DNA of 64,000 nt from Daejeonella sp. JGW-45 (lineage in GTDB: Bacteria; Bacteroidota; Bacteroidia; Sphingobacteriales; Sphingobacteriaceae). Position 1 is the stretch's first letter. Each line of letters begins with the position of its first letter. The stretch is taken from positions 248,001-312,000 of the forward strand of contig NZ_JARKNC010000003.1 of NCBI RefSeq assembly GCF_029360805.1. Reading direction: 5' to 3'. The notes under the pieces were generated by a model. It ran no database searches. It had not been told where the DNA came from and saw only the letters and a list, made by a program, of their open reading frames with translations. The translations under genes and the position numbers were made by a program. Positions 45,088 to 53,810 of the stretch are shown here, in pieces.

Positions 45088-48000
45088 TTAAAAACCAGCT
45101 CTAAGTGTGAGACCGATAGAAGTTGCTGAAGGAATTTGGAAGGACTCAAAACCCTGAGCGCCATTTCCGGTACCAGAAGCTAATTCAGGATCGAATGGAG
45201 CTTTCTTGTAGAAGAATAACACATTTCTGCCTACTAAAGATAGGTTTACATTTTTGAACGTGTTACCGAATTTCGGCAAAGTGTAGCCAAGAGCTAATTC
45301 TCTTAATCTGATGTTAGTAGAGCTGTAGGTATATTCAAGACCAGCCGCACCGTAATCTGCTTTAGAAGATATGTGTCCAAAGTAGGTTTGTGCGTCGACC
45401 AATCTGCCGTTCAGCATTACGCCGCCAGCATCACGTGCTTCACCACTTCTCTTAGACAAACCTTTGAAGTCAAGCCATTGCTCGGTAGATGATGATACCA
45501 GACCACCGAAACGACCGTCAACAAGGAATGATAAGTTGAAATTTTTGTACTGGAAATTATTATTCATGTTCAACAGGAAATCCGGGTTGGCATTTCCGAT
45601 GAATTGATCATCAGTAGCGGACAAAACTGGAAGACCGGTAACCGGGTCGAACAACTGTTTGCCGTTTGCATCATACTGATAGGTTTTTCCGAACAGATCA
45701 TGATACGAACCGTATTTACGGCCTTGCAATAATGAACTTCCCGGACGAAGAAGGAAAAGGTTGGTTAACCTGTTACCGCTGTTCAACACAAAACGATCTG
45801 TAGTTAGCAAGCTGCTTAACTCTTCGATACGGTTGGTGTTTCTTGTAAAGTTTAAGGAAGGAGTCCACCTGACTGCGCCGAACTTAGTATCATAGCTTAA
45901 TGAAGCCTCAATACCTTTGTTACGGATAGTACCACCATTGATGTAGAAACTGGTAGCACCAGAACCTGTAGGGGCAGCAATAGTGAATACCTGATCTTCA
46001 GTTAAAGCATTATAGTAAGTAACGCTTAAGTTCAATTTATCTTTCAGGAACCTTAAGTCAGCACCAAACTCAATTGATTTAGAACGCTCAGGTTTAAGAG
46101 AGATAGTATCTGTACCGCTGAAGAATGGAAGAGTTGGTCTTCCTACTACGCTTTCCGAAGTATTCACCTGGTAGTTAGAGTTGGTTGCTGCCTGTCCGAA
46201 AGATAAGGAGTTACCCACTTCAGCATAACCTGCTCTTAACTTAGCATAAGAAAGGAAATTGTTAGTGCCAATCGTATTTGTCAGCACGTAAGCCAATCCG
46301 GCAGATGGATAGAAGAAGGGATCGTTCACAGTAGATGACCATTCATTTCTGGCTGTTACATCAAGGAAGAAGGTTTCTTTAAATCCAAAAGCAGCCGTAC
46401 CGAATACCGCACGGTCAATCCGCTTAGTTTTTTCAGAAGTTGAAATAAAATTTCCGGTCAGTCCTTGTAAGGCAAAATAATCAGCATAGAACAAGGTGTT
46501 ACCTGCACCGTCATTACCATTAAAGATCTCGTCAAACTTGGTGATGGTATTACTGAAACCAGCATTGGCTATCAGCGTTAAGTTGCTTGATAATGCTTTA
46601 TTGGCGTTAAGTAACACGTCAGTGTAGAGTTCTGATCCACGGTTTACTCTCTTATTGAATGCACCGTTTGCTCCAACAGATGTCGGATCAGATGTTGCTC
46701 CAAATCTCTGCTCTTCATCAGAACCGTAGTTGTTATACGTAGTTCTCCCGGCAACATTTAACCAGTTTGTCAGATCATACTTAGCAGAACCGGTTAAGTT
46801 AGTACGCTGGTTTAAGTTATCTCTGGTGATTTTGTTAGTGATCCAGTACGGATTCTGGTTAGAGCTGTGCTCGTTAACAATGTATGGCCAGTTTTGAACA
46901 TAGAATCCTCTGGAAGCATCCCATTTACCGCCACCATTAGCTTTGTATTTGTTCATATCATCGCCCATAGGGAAAAGATAAAGACCAAACATCGGGCTAT
47001 TATACCAACCTGAAAAGTTCTGATTTTTAGTGTGACGATTAATGTAGTTTATACCTCCATCAACAGTAAGCTTGTTGTTAAATGCTTTAGAACTACCACG
47101 TACAGTAATGTTATTTCTGCCGTAACCATAACCCGGAACCATTGCTTTTGCAGTAGTGTTAGCATAAGAAATGTAAATACGCTGTGTTTCATTTCCGCTG
47201 GCAAGTGATACACTGTTTACATAGTTCTCTCCGGTACGAAAGAAATCTCTGATGTGAGCATCGCTTCCGTTAGAAATTTTCGGGCCCCAGCTTTGATTAC
47301 CTGTAGTTGAAGCTATTCCGTTTGAACCTTGTCCATACGTTGTCTGAAGCTCAGGTAAAACAAATGGGCTGTCGAAAGTTGCTGTACTGGCAACATTCAC
47401 ACTGGTAGTTCCTAATTTTCCTTTTTTGGTTGTGATCAAGATCACACCATTCGCAGCTTGTGCTCCATACAAAGCTGCGGCAGATGCTCCCTGAAGAATC
47501 TGAAGGCTTTCAATGTCTTCCGGATTGTAATCCGAGAATCCACCGATAGGCACCCCATCCACAACATACAGAGGAGAGTTACTACCTGCAATAGACTTGT
47601 TACCACGTAACACGATCCTTGGGGATGAACCCGGACCGCCGCTGCCTTGAGTAACAAATACACCTGCTGCTTTACCAGCAAGAGAGTTAAGAACGTTTGC
47701 GCCTGTAACTTTGTTTAACTCTTCAGCTGAAACGTTCGTTGTACTGTAAGATAAACTTTTTGCAGACCGCTCAATACCCAAAGCTGTTACAACTACTTCA
47801 CCTAATGCAGTAGCATCTTCAGCTAAGCGGATGTTAAGGGTAGTACGACCCTGAACAGGAACAGATTGGCTGGTATACCCAATGTAGGTAAAAACCAAAG
47901 TTGCCGTTGAAGGCACAGAAATTGTAAAGTTACCCTCAATGTCGGTACTGGTTCCCTGTGTTGTCCCACTCACTTTTACGCTCACCGCTGGAAGTGGTAA

Positions 48001-48105
48001 ATTGTCAGAGTCAGTCACCTTTCCGGTAACACTGATATTCTGCGCAAACACATAGGTCTGGCAAAGCAGCAGTAATACGACTAGTTTGTAAATTTTTTTC
48101 GTCAT
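45088..48105 (-). CDS. SusC/RagA-family TonB-dependent outer-membrane transporter (second pair)
   Basis: The 1005-residue protein has a Sec signal (MTKKIYKLVVLLLLCQTYVFAQ), a carboxypeptidase-regulatory-like domain, a plug domain with LQGASAAALYGAQAANGVILITT in the usual place, and a barrel that ends LRAGF. The N-terminal domain is almost a copy of that in the first SusC. The barrel differs, so the two pairs probably import different or differently modified substrates. The 246-base leader carries the terminator of the next operon and an AT-rich start region. Confidence 0.96.
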   Translation of the reverse strand: MTKKIYKLVVLLLLCQTYVFAQNISVTGKVTDSDNLPLPAVSVKVSGTTQGTSTDIEGNFTISVPSTATLVFTYIGYTSQSVPVQGRTTLNIRLAEDATALGEVVVTALGIERSAKSLSYSTTNVSAEELNKVTGANVLNSLAGKAAGVFVTQGSGGPGSSPRIVLRGNKSIAGSNSPLYVVDGVPIGGFSDYNPEDIESLQILQGASAAALYGAQAANGVILITTKKGKLGTTSVNVASTATFDSPFVLPELQTTYGQGSNGIASTTGNQSWGPKISNGSDAHIRDFFRTGENYVNSVSLASGNETQRIYISYANTTAKAMVPGYGYGRNNITVRGSSKAFNNKLTVDGGINYINRHTKNQNFSGWYNSPMFGLYLFPMGDDMNKYKANGGGKWDASRGFYVQNWPYIVNEHSSNQNPYWITNKITRDNLNQRTNLTGSAKYDLTNWLNVAGRTTYNNYGSDEEQRFGATSDPTSVGANGAFNKRVNRGSELYTDVLLNANKALSSNLTLIANAGFSNTITKFDEIFNGNDGAGNTLFYADYFALQGLTGNFISTSEKTKRIDRAVFGTAAFGFKETFFLDVTARNEWSSTVNDPFFYPSAGLAYVLTNTIGTNNFLSYAKLRAGYAEVGNSLSFGQAATNSNYQVNTSESVVGRPTLPFFSGTDTISLKPERSKSIEFGADLRFLKDKLNLSVTYYNALTEDQVFTIAAPTGSGATSFYINGGTIRNKGIEASLSYDTKFGAVRWTPSLNFTRNTNRIEELSSLLTTDRFVLNSGNRLTNLFLLRPGSSLLQGRKYGSYHDLFGKTYQYDANGKQLFDPVTGLPVLSATDDQFIGNANPDFLLNMNNNFQYKNFNLSFLVDGRFGGLVSSSTEQWLDFKGLSKRSGEARDAGGVMLNGRLVDAQTYFGHISSKADYGAAGLEYTYSSTNIRLRELALGYTLPKFGNTFKNVNLSLVGRNVLFFYKKAPFDPELASGTGNGAQGFESFQIPSATSIGLTLRAGF

Positions 48106-48291
48106 GAACTTTTTTTTGTAAATAAATTAATTAATTGTAAAACCTCCTTTACGTATTCCCTGGAGCAGAAAAACGTGGTAATTCGGCCTCCCAAAATAAG
48201 CATTTACGTCAGACTTACCGGAATATTGGACGGTCTTTGCCGAAGCTCTTAACTCAGCCCTCAACTCCTTCCATCTAAGACATTTAGACAT

Positions 48292-48318
48292 AAAAAAACG
48301 GGTGCTGTTCGCACCCGT
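48292..48318 (-). terminator. Terminator of the CBM9-protein operon
   Basis: The arms ACGGGTGC (48298-48305) and GCACCCGT (48311-48318) are exact complements with a five-base loop. On the minus strand the hairpin is followed by seven T (48292-48298). It lies 34 bases past the stop codon at 48353 and closes the long operon that starts near 58.2 kb. Confidence 0.88.
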
Positions 48319-48352
48319 AATCGTAACGTGTTTGTTATCTATGCAAATCAGG

Positions 48353-49456
48353 CTACAGAATCTGCCGGAAATCGAACTTGCTATCGTGATCTAAAGAGGC
48401 TATTTTTTTCCGGGTTTTACTCTCCGCCTGAAGGACAAATTGATTTTCGGTGCCCCGGAGGATCACCTGTTCAATATCGTCAAAGTTAACAAGCGGGTAG
48501 TACTGTTTTAAAACCGAAAGGTCGGGTGTATATTTTCCTACCCGGGATTTATAATCCTGCATAAGATAATAATATTTCCATGCGGTAAGCTTTAGCTGCT
48601 CGTCCTCCAGGTTCAGAAAATCCAGGCTGTTTTCAGTCTCATCAGCAAACCTTACCACCCCCCACCTTTCCGGGTAATGGAAGTTTACAATGCCGGGTAC
48701 CGACCAGCAGCTATAAGCCGGTTGTACCGGCCTTCCATTCGCACCCACTCTTTTTACATAAGCGCCATCCTTAATATCAACCTCTCTCTGCACCCGGGTT
48801 ACATTCATTTTCCAGGTGCTTCCCACCTTAGGCATTGAACGGTTACCACCGTAACGGAACGTCGTTAAAGGAAATGCGAGCTCGATTCCCCAGGATTTAT
48901 CCTTATCTGACGGGTTATTTAATGTGCCGTCGATATAAACAGCCTTCTTCAGTCCTTTAATATCCCAGTCGGTGATGCTTGGCCCGCCATTACGCGGCGG
49001 CTTGTTTAATAAAAGATCCCAGATTGCAGCAAAAGCATTGATCTGGAACTCCATATAATTATGCGTATCTCCATCAGGATCGATAAATATTTCGAGGGCG
49101 TTATCCTGGAAAATGGATTGGTCATGCTCTTTTAGTGTAGCCCAGATGTGTTCCTCGTCAAAGCGGCAATAAACATAAAGGTTCTCATTGTCCCACAAAA
49201 GCTTGAACCGGGTGGAAGTAGCGGGCTTTTTCTCCGGCTTGCCTTCTATATCCTCAAAAGGCTCAGACCAGGCTGCCTTAGACCAGGCTGGGTCGTCGCT
49301 CTTACCATCAATGTTTATAGGCTGAGAAGTTTTAAGGACCGTATATCCCCTCGGGACGGTAAGTATCGGTGCCAGCTTTTCATCGGTTAACTGAGCAGAA
49401 ACGGTCAGCGAGCTTGCCAGCAACACTGCTGCGAGTATAAGGGTATTAGAATTCAT
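48353..49456 (-). CDS. Exported CBM9-like carbohydrate-binding protein
   Basis: The 367-residue protein has a Sec signal ending TVSAQ. A CBM9-like domain covers about residues 40-260: INIDGKSDDPAWSKAAWSEPF, TRFKLLWDNENLYVYCRFDEEHIWA, NALEIFIDPDGDTHNYMEFQINAF and WGIELAFPLT. CBM9 domains bind sugar ends through two Trp residues. The C-terminal 100 residues are helical and unassigned. It is the last gene of the catabolic operon and probably binds substrate in the periplasm or at the surface. Confidence 0.9.
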   Translation of the reverse strand: MNSNTLILAAVLLASSLTVSAQLTDEKLAPILTVPRGYTVLKTSQPINIDGKSDDPAWSKAAWSEPFEDIEGKPEKKPATSTRFKLLWDNENLYVYCRFDEEHIWATLKEHDQSIFQDNALEIFIDPDGDTHNYMEFQINAFAAIWDLLLNKPPRNGGPSITDWDIKGLKKAVYIDGTLNNPSDKDKSWGIELAFPLTTFRYGGNRSMPKVGSTWKMNVTRVQREVDIKDGAYVKRVGANGRPVQPAYSCWSVPGIVNFHYPERWGVVRFADETENSLDFLNLEDEQLKLTAWKYYYLMQDYKSRVGKYTPDLSVLKQYYPLVNFDDIEQVILRGTENQFVLQAESKTRKKIASLDHDSKFDFRQIL

Positions 49457-49579
49457 ATTGATGATAAATTATTAAAAACTGCGTTCCGGCGGTATCTCCG
49501 ATGATCTCTGCGTCCACTGCCAAAAAACTCTGCGCTCTCTGCGTTAAAAAAATTCCCACAACACCAGCACGAAGCGCCC

Positions 49580-50509
49580 CTATTTAGGCAGCAGCTTTGC
49601 GTCCCCCGTCTTCAGATATTCTTCAAATAATTTCAATAATTCAGGATCCTTTGGTCGTCCATAAATATCGCTTGACTTGTAGCGCTTCAGGTCGAATGCC
49701 TTTTTCATCCATACATCCCTGCGGCGGTCGCGGATAACATTCTTTATTACTGCTGAAACAAATTGCGGCGGAACGGCCAGTATGCCATCCTGATCGCCTA
49801 TAATAAGATCGCCAGGCATAATGATGGCGTTTCCGATGCGTACAGGAACATTTATTCCCGATACAGTTGCATTGCTCAACGGACCCGGATAGGTTCCGCG
49901 GTAGAATGCCTGCATGCCGCTCTGTGCCATATTCTCTAAAAGATAAATTCCACCGTCTACTACCACGCCTGTTTCGGTTGTTTTCCAGATGTAATAGGCT
50001 AATTTATCTCCCACGTAAGTTCCGCCCTGCACTTTACCGAAAAGGTCGACCACCACCAGGTCGTTTTTCTGAAGCATGTCAATAGTGGTCTGATTACGCA
50101 AACCGGTGAAGTTATTCTTCTTAGCTTCACTCTGCATGCCGGCCACCAGATCAGGTCGTGATGGGATGAACTGCACGGTAAATGCCCGGCCATACAACTT
50201 CTTGCCCGGCTGAAGGGTTTTCCAACCAGCCTCATACTGATTAGCATACTCCCGCGGAATAGAGCCAACTGCTTCCACTACCTGGATCTGCAACTGCCGG
50301 AAAGTATCAAGCACTGCCTCTGGTATCATTGGGCGCCCACCGGGAAAACGCCCGAAAGGATTGGCAGCGGTAAAGCTTTTCATCTGGTCTTCCGTAAAAT
50401 TATAGAGTTGAGCATTGGCTGGTTGGATAAAGACAGGGGCTGTAATAAGAAGAGCAAGCACAAAGCTCCTCACCTTAATTTTCAATTGATGAGTAAAAAT
50501 TGATTTCAT
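49580..50509 (-). CDS. Second exported RraA-family protein, lacking the catalytic Arg-Asp pair
   Basis: The 309-residue protein has a Sec-type signal ending ANAQ near 34. The RraA fold is clear (GWKTLQPGKKLYGRAFTVQFIPSRPD, NDLVVVDLFGKVQGGTYVGDKLA, MPGDLIIGDQDGILAVPPQ). Where active members have Gly-Gly-x-Arg-Asp, this one reads Asp-Gly-Gly-Ile-Tyr189-Leu190, so aldolase chemistry by the known mechanism is doubtful. The 123-base gap before the CBM9 gene holds three CTCTGCG words. Start 50509 gives a continuous signal peptide. The heptamer tract at 50.53-50.60 kb separates it from the MFS gene. Confidence 0.87.
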   Translation of the reverse strand: MKSIFTHQLKIKVRSFVLALLITAPVFIQPANAQLYNFTEDQMKSFTAANPFGRFPGGRPMIPEAVLDTFRQLQIQVVEAVGSIPREYANQYEAGWKTLQPGKKLYGRAFTVQFIPSRPDLVAGMQSEAKKNNFTGLRNQTTIDMLQKNDLVVVDLFGKVQGGTYVGDKLAYYIWKTTETGVVVDGGIYLLENMAQSGMQAFYRGTYPGPLSNATVSGINVPVRIGNAIIMPGDLIIGDQDGILAVPPQFVSAVIKNVIRDRRRDVWMKKAFDLKRYKSSDIYGRPKDPELLKLFEEYLKTGDAKLLPK

Positions 50510-50526
50510 TTGTTCTGTAGTAGGGT

Positions 50527-50603
50527 TAGGTTTTAGGTACTAGGTGTTAGGCTTTAGGTTTTAGGTTTTAGGTCAGACCTAACGCCTAAAGCCTAAGGCC
50601 TCA
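50527..50603. repeat. Mirrored heptamer tract TAGGNNN / NNCCTAA
   Basis: Seven units of type TAGGNNN (TAGGTTT, TAGGTAC, TAGGTGT, TAGGCTT, TAGGTTT, TAGGTTT, TAGGTCA) run straight into four units of the reverse type (GACCTAA, CGCCTAA, AGCCTAA, GGCCTCA), with no break in the 7-bp register. The last base touches the MFS stop codon at 50604-50606. Confidence 0.93.
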
Positions 50604-51902
50604 TTAAATTGTGAGCTTTGTTACTTTGCGAGAGTCTTTCGTTAAGAAATGAATAATTATCCATGCGATAAGATAAGTAATCCCACATATCGTGAATATT
50701 AAATTATACCCGCCCGTAAGGTTGCCCCCTGTTTTATAAACATCCAGGATAACTCCGACCAGCAGCGGAAAAAGAATTCCACCAACCGCACCTGACATGC
50801 CTGCGATCCCGACGACCGAACTCACCACCTCTTTTGGGAACATATCTGAAGCCATAGTGAACACATTCGTGGCCCAGGCCTGGTGAACTGCCACGGCAAT
50901 ACTGATGAGGCCTACCGCCACCCACTTATCGGTTACAAAATTAGCGATAGCGATCATGAGGATCAGCTCCAGAACGGCAACGAAAAACAAAACTCCTTTG
51001 CGGGCTCTTAACGTTGGCCAGCCTTTTTTGATCAGGGCGGATGAAAAATATCCTCCCGCAATGCTGCCTACCGTTGTAGCCGCATAAATAATCATCAACT
51101 CAGGACTTATTACCTTCAGGTTGAGGTTAAATGCTGCCGAAAAGTAAGATGGCAGCCAAATACCAAAGAACCAGAAAATAGGATCGATGAGCAGCTTTCC
51201 TGTAATTACTGCCCAGGTCTGCGGCAGTGCAAAAAGCTTAAACCATGATATTGATCTCTTGCTGTCAACGCTTCCCGCCACATCATCCTTATCGCTCTCG
51301 ATATATAAAAGTTCCTCCTTGGTAAGACGCTTTTGGCGGGAAGGGATCTCATACAATACCAGCCAGAATGCCAGCCATACAAAACCTAGCGCACCAGTGA
51401 TCATAAAAACACCTTTCCATCCGTAGCTTTGCATGATTACCGGCACAAGTATCAAAGCCACAACACTTCCCACCGCTGTACCGGAATTAAATATGCCGGT
51501 GGCAAGAGCCCTTTCCTTACGGGGAAACCACTCTGAAACGGCTTTGACCGCTGCCGGAAAATTCCCGGCCTCGCCAATACCCAGGGACGCCCTGGCGATG
51601 CCAAAACCCACAACGGATTTTGCGGCGGCATGAGCCATCCCCGCAACACTCCAGGCAACAACAGCAACACTATAGCCAATCTTGGTTCCTACCTTATCAA
51701 TAAACTTCCCGGAAATAAGAAGCCCTATCGCATAGGCAAAGGAAAAAGCAGACATTAACGCCGCGAAGTCTGTTTCCGACCAGTTGAACTTGACTTCGAG
51801 TGTTGGCTTTAACAGGCCGATAACCTGGCGGTCGAGATAATTAATTACTGTACCTGTAAAAAGGAGGGTGACAATGATCCAGCGGTAGTTTTTAATTTTC
51901 AT
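50604..51902 (-). CDS. MFS transporter, ExuT-like anion:cation symporter family
   Basis: The 432-residue inner-membrane protein has twelve predicted spans. It carries the anion:cation symporter signatures NYLDRQVIGLLKPTLEV, GKFIDKVGTKIGY and ASLGIGEAGNFPAAVKAVSEWFPRKERALATGIFNSG (in parts). This group includes hexuronate, galactonate and glucarate importers. With the kinase and aldolase genes just upstream it most likely brings a sugar acid into the cytoplasm. It starts 265 bases after the aldolase gene; that gap is filled by REP-like and heptamer repeats. Confidence 0.93.
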   Translation of the reverse strand: MKIKNYRWIIVTLLFTGTVINYLDRQVIGLLKPTLEVKFNWSETDFAALMSAFSFAYAIGLLISGKFIDKVGTKIGYSVAVVAWSVAGMAHAAAKSVVGFGIARASLGIGEAGNFPAAVKAVSEWFPRKERALATGIFNSGTAVGSVVALILVPVIMQSYGWKGVFMITGALGFVWLAFWLVLYEIPSRQKRLTKEELLYIESDKDDVAGSVDSKRSISWFKLFALPQTWAVITGKLLIDPIFWFFGIWLPSYFSAAFNLNLKVISPELMIIYAATTVGSIAGGYFSSALIKKGWPTLRARKGVLFFVAVLELILMIAIANFVTDKWVAVGLISIAVAVHQAWATNVFTMASDMFPKEVVSSVVGIAGMSGAVGGILFPLLVGVILDVYKTGGNLTGGYNLIFTICGITYLIAWIIIHFLTKDSRKVTKLTI

Positions 51903-51915
51903 TTAGTTGTTGGTT

Positions 51916-52113
51916 GTTCCCCGATTTAATCGGGGATCTTGTTCAGTTGCGGGGGATCCCGGCTGTAAGGCAGGACGCGTCGTCTATAATTTGACTGTAA
52001 TATAATTTAAACATCCGGCGCAGTTGTAATTTAATTGCATTCTTAATATCCCTGTCGACACATGCGGCTGTAGCCTCGTGTCATTGAGGAGATCCCCGAC
52101 TAAATCGGGGAAC
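51916..52113. repeat. BIME/MITE-like element bounded by inverted CCCCGATTTAATCGGGG units
   Basis: A 23-bp palindromic unit begins at 51916 (GTTCCCCGATTTAATCGGGG then ATC). Its inverted copy, with one change in the loop, ends at 52113. Each unit is itself a hairpin, and together they bracket about 150 bases with no coding potential. No transposase is present. The pattern fits a REP/BIME-type or miniature inverted-repeat element. Confidence 0.7.
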
Positions 52114-52138
52114 AGTTTCCCTGAACTCATACCTCCCA

Positions 52139-52180
52139 CCCATATCCCATATCCCATATCTCATAGCTCATAGCTCACAC
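52139..52180. repeat. Heptamer tract CCCATAT / CTCATAG at the aldolase 3' end
   Basis: Three CCCATAT, two CTCATAG and one CTCACAC unit follow each other in strict register. The aldolase stop codon (52168-52170) and its last residues Cys-Glu-Leu lie inside the tract. No complementary arm is present nearby. Confidence 0.92.
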
Positions 52181-52806
52181 CTCTTCACAAATTCCTTAAA
52201 ATGCTCTTCTAATGCTCCCCAATCCTTGTTCTCAATACTTTTCTTATCAAAAAGCTGCCCTCCAACACCAAAACCATCTGCTCCGGCCTTCTTAAATTCA
52301 GCGATATTATCCTTATTAATTCCCCCGGTAGGCATGAGTTTGATCTGGTTCAGCGGTGCTTTAACATCTTTGATATAGGCCGAACCCAGCGAAGTAGCAG
52401 GATAAACTTTCACCATCGAAGCGCCCAGCTCCCACGCATGATATATCTCCGTTGGTGTAAATGCTCCTGGAAATACCGGCACGCCCTTTTTTACGCAGGA
52501 TTTGATGACTGTTTCGCTTATTATAGGTGTTACGATAAAGCCCGCCCCGGCAGATAAGGCCTCATCCAAATCCTGCCCGTTGCACACCGTTCCTGCCCCG
52601 ATATTCAACTTATCGGCATAATTATCGGCCGCGTAACGAATGATCTCTTTCGCCGAACCGGTATTCATCGTAATCTCGAGCGTAGTTAAGCCAGAAGCAA
52701 TGTATACCGGCAGGATCTGCCGGATATCGTCAAAACTTAATCCCCTGATTATACCGACGACGGGTACCTTATAAAATCTATCCCACGAAAACGCCTGATT
52801 GCTCAT
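52168..52806 (-). CDS. eda: KDPG/KDPGal-type aldolase (4-hydroxy-2-oxoglutarate aldolase family)
   Basis: The 212-residue cytoplasmic enzyme splits 2-keto-3-deoxy-6-phospho sugar acids into pyruvate and glyceraldehyde 3-phosphate. It shows VVGIIRGLSFDDI, the active-site Glu in LEITMNTGSA, GAGTV, and the Schiff-base Lys in MVKVYPATSLG, then LMPTGGI. I chose ATG 52806 (MSNQAF); the longer frame reaches 52845. It overlaps the kinase gene by 29 bases, so the products are tightly coupled. Beside dgoK it may act as DgoA on the galactonate-derived epimer; the sequence does not separate the two. Confidence 0.93.
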   Translation of the reverse strand: MSNQAFSWDRFYKVPVVGIIRGLSFDDIRQILPVYIASGLTTLEITMNTGSAKEIIRYAADNYADKLNIGAGTVCNGQDLDEALSAGAGFIVTPIISETVIKSCVKKGVPVFPGAFTPTEIYHAWELGASMVKVYPATSLGSAYIKDVKAPLNQIKLMPTGGINKDNIAEFKKAGADGFGVGGQLFDKKSIENKDWGALEEHFKEFVKRCEL

Positions 52807-53794
52807 AATCTGTCTTTGCCTTAAATATGCGTACCTGACCGGCAATTGTTGCTTTGTCGATCAATTCCGGTTTAATAAATATATTATCTTCTTTTAAATT
52901 CAGAACCTCGGAAGCCACCTTATAATGATTATAAAGATGTTTGCCGCAGCAGATAACGAGGTTGTCTGCTGAGCCGGATGTAAGCTGCCGTAATTCCGTC
53001 CCGATAAGCAAACCGCTTAAATAAAAAGCGTTTTGTTCCTTGTTGAACTTCCCGAACAGCTGATTGGTACGCACTGTAAAAAGGGTGTTCAGAAGGGTTG
53101 AGGATCCTGAGGCTTCTACCCCATTCCGGAAGGCCGGCAAATTTCCCGCTTCCGACAAATCCGCGCCGGTAGTGATGGAGTCTTTGAGGATACTATGCTC
53201 TGATAAAATATTAAAGATCTCGCCTGTCATAAACGTTCTGAAGCTGCTTACGAGGCCGTCTTTCACCTCGATATGCTTTGAATGAGTTCCGGGAAATACA
53301 AACAGCGCATTTGTCCCGACAGACCCGGAAGTTTCTGCAAGATTGAGCAAGCCGATCAGCTGCGCCTCCTCACCTCTCATCACATCTGAATCGCTTTTAA
53401 TTCCCGATACCACAACCAGGGGATTCCCTCTGCCGTTGAAGTCCGGAAATATTCGTGCAGAGGCCTGGCTTCCATCTGCTGCAAATGGCAGCGGAGCATA
53501 TGGGATCTCCTCCATCCCAATGGAAGACGATGCCATCCCTGATACCAGCACAGGTATATCAGAAAGATTGATCGATGAGGCAAGCGACAATTGCTCAATG
53601 GCCCCTTTCAGCTTTGCCGCATAGAAATTAAAGCGATCCGGTGATCCGGCTGCCTGCCAGGATTTGAAGGTGCCGGCTACTCCTTCGGCCGACTGATGTT
53701 CGGCGATAACACTGTAGTCGGACGCATCAACTAAACGCAACCTGAACGAACTCGTTCCCCAATCGCAGCAAAGAATATGATTAATAAGATTCAT
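52778..53794 (-). CDS. dgoK: 2-dehydro-3-deoxygalactonokinase
   Basis: The 338-residue kinase opens ILCCDWGTSSFRLRLVD, the phosphate-1 motif of the DgoK family, and contains FVFPGTHSKHIEVKDG and SFRTFMTGEIFNILSEHS in the usual place, ending in FLSGLLIGTEL- and ICCGK-type segments. It phosphorylates 2-keto-3-deoxy-galactonate in the cytoplasm. The product is the substrate of the overlapping aldolase gene. A galactonate or similar dehydratase, needed before this step, is not in the window. Confidence 0.93.
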   Translation of the reverse strand: MNLINHILCCDWGTSSFRLRLVDASDYSVIAEHQSAEGVAGTFKSWQAAGSPDRFNFYAAKLKGAIEQLSLASSINLSDIPVLVSGMASSSIGMEEIPYAPLPFAADGSQASARIFPDFNGRGNPLVVVSGIKSDSDVMRGEEAQLIGLLNLAETSGSVGTNALFVFPGTHSKHIEVKDGLVSSFRTFMTGEIFNILSEHSILKDSITTGADLSEAGNLPAFRNGVEASGSSTLLNTLFTVRTNQLFGKFNKEQNAFYLSGLLIGTELRQLTSGSADNLVICCGKHLYNHYKVASEVLNLKEDNIFIKPELIDKATIAGQVRIFKAKTDYEQSGVFVG

Positions 53795-53810
53795 TTTTTT
53801 ATTATTGAAC

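Noticed and set aside
49495-49545. Heptamer tract of CTCTGCG units
   Set aside because: Only three copies occur and they are not in 7-bp register, so it does not meet the standard of the other tracts.
25206-50509. RraA proteins as regulators of RNase E
   Set aside because: Both carry signal peptides, so they are exported and cannot meet a cytoplasmic ribonuclease; the aldolase-type Arg-Asp pair in one copy favours enzyme function.
50527-50603. Telomere-like repeat
   Set aside because: TAGGNNN units are short, internal, and only one of several unrelated heptamers in the window; nothing suggests a linear end.
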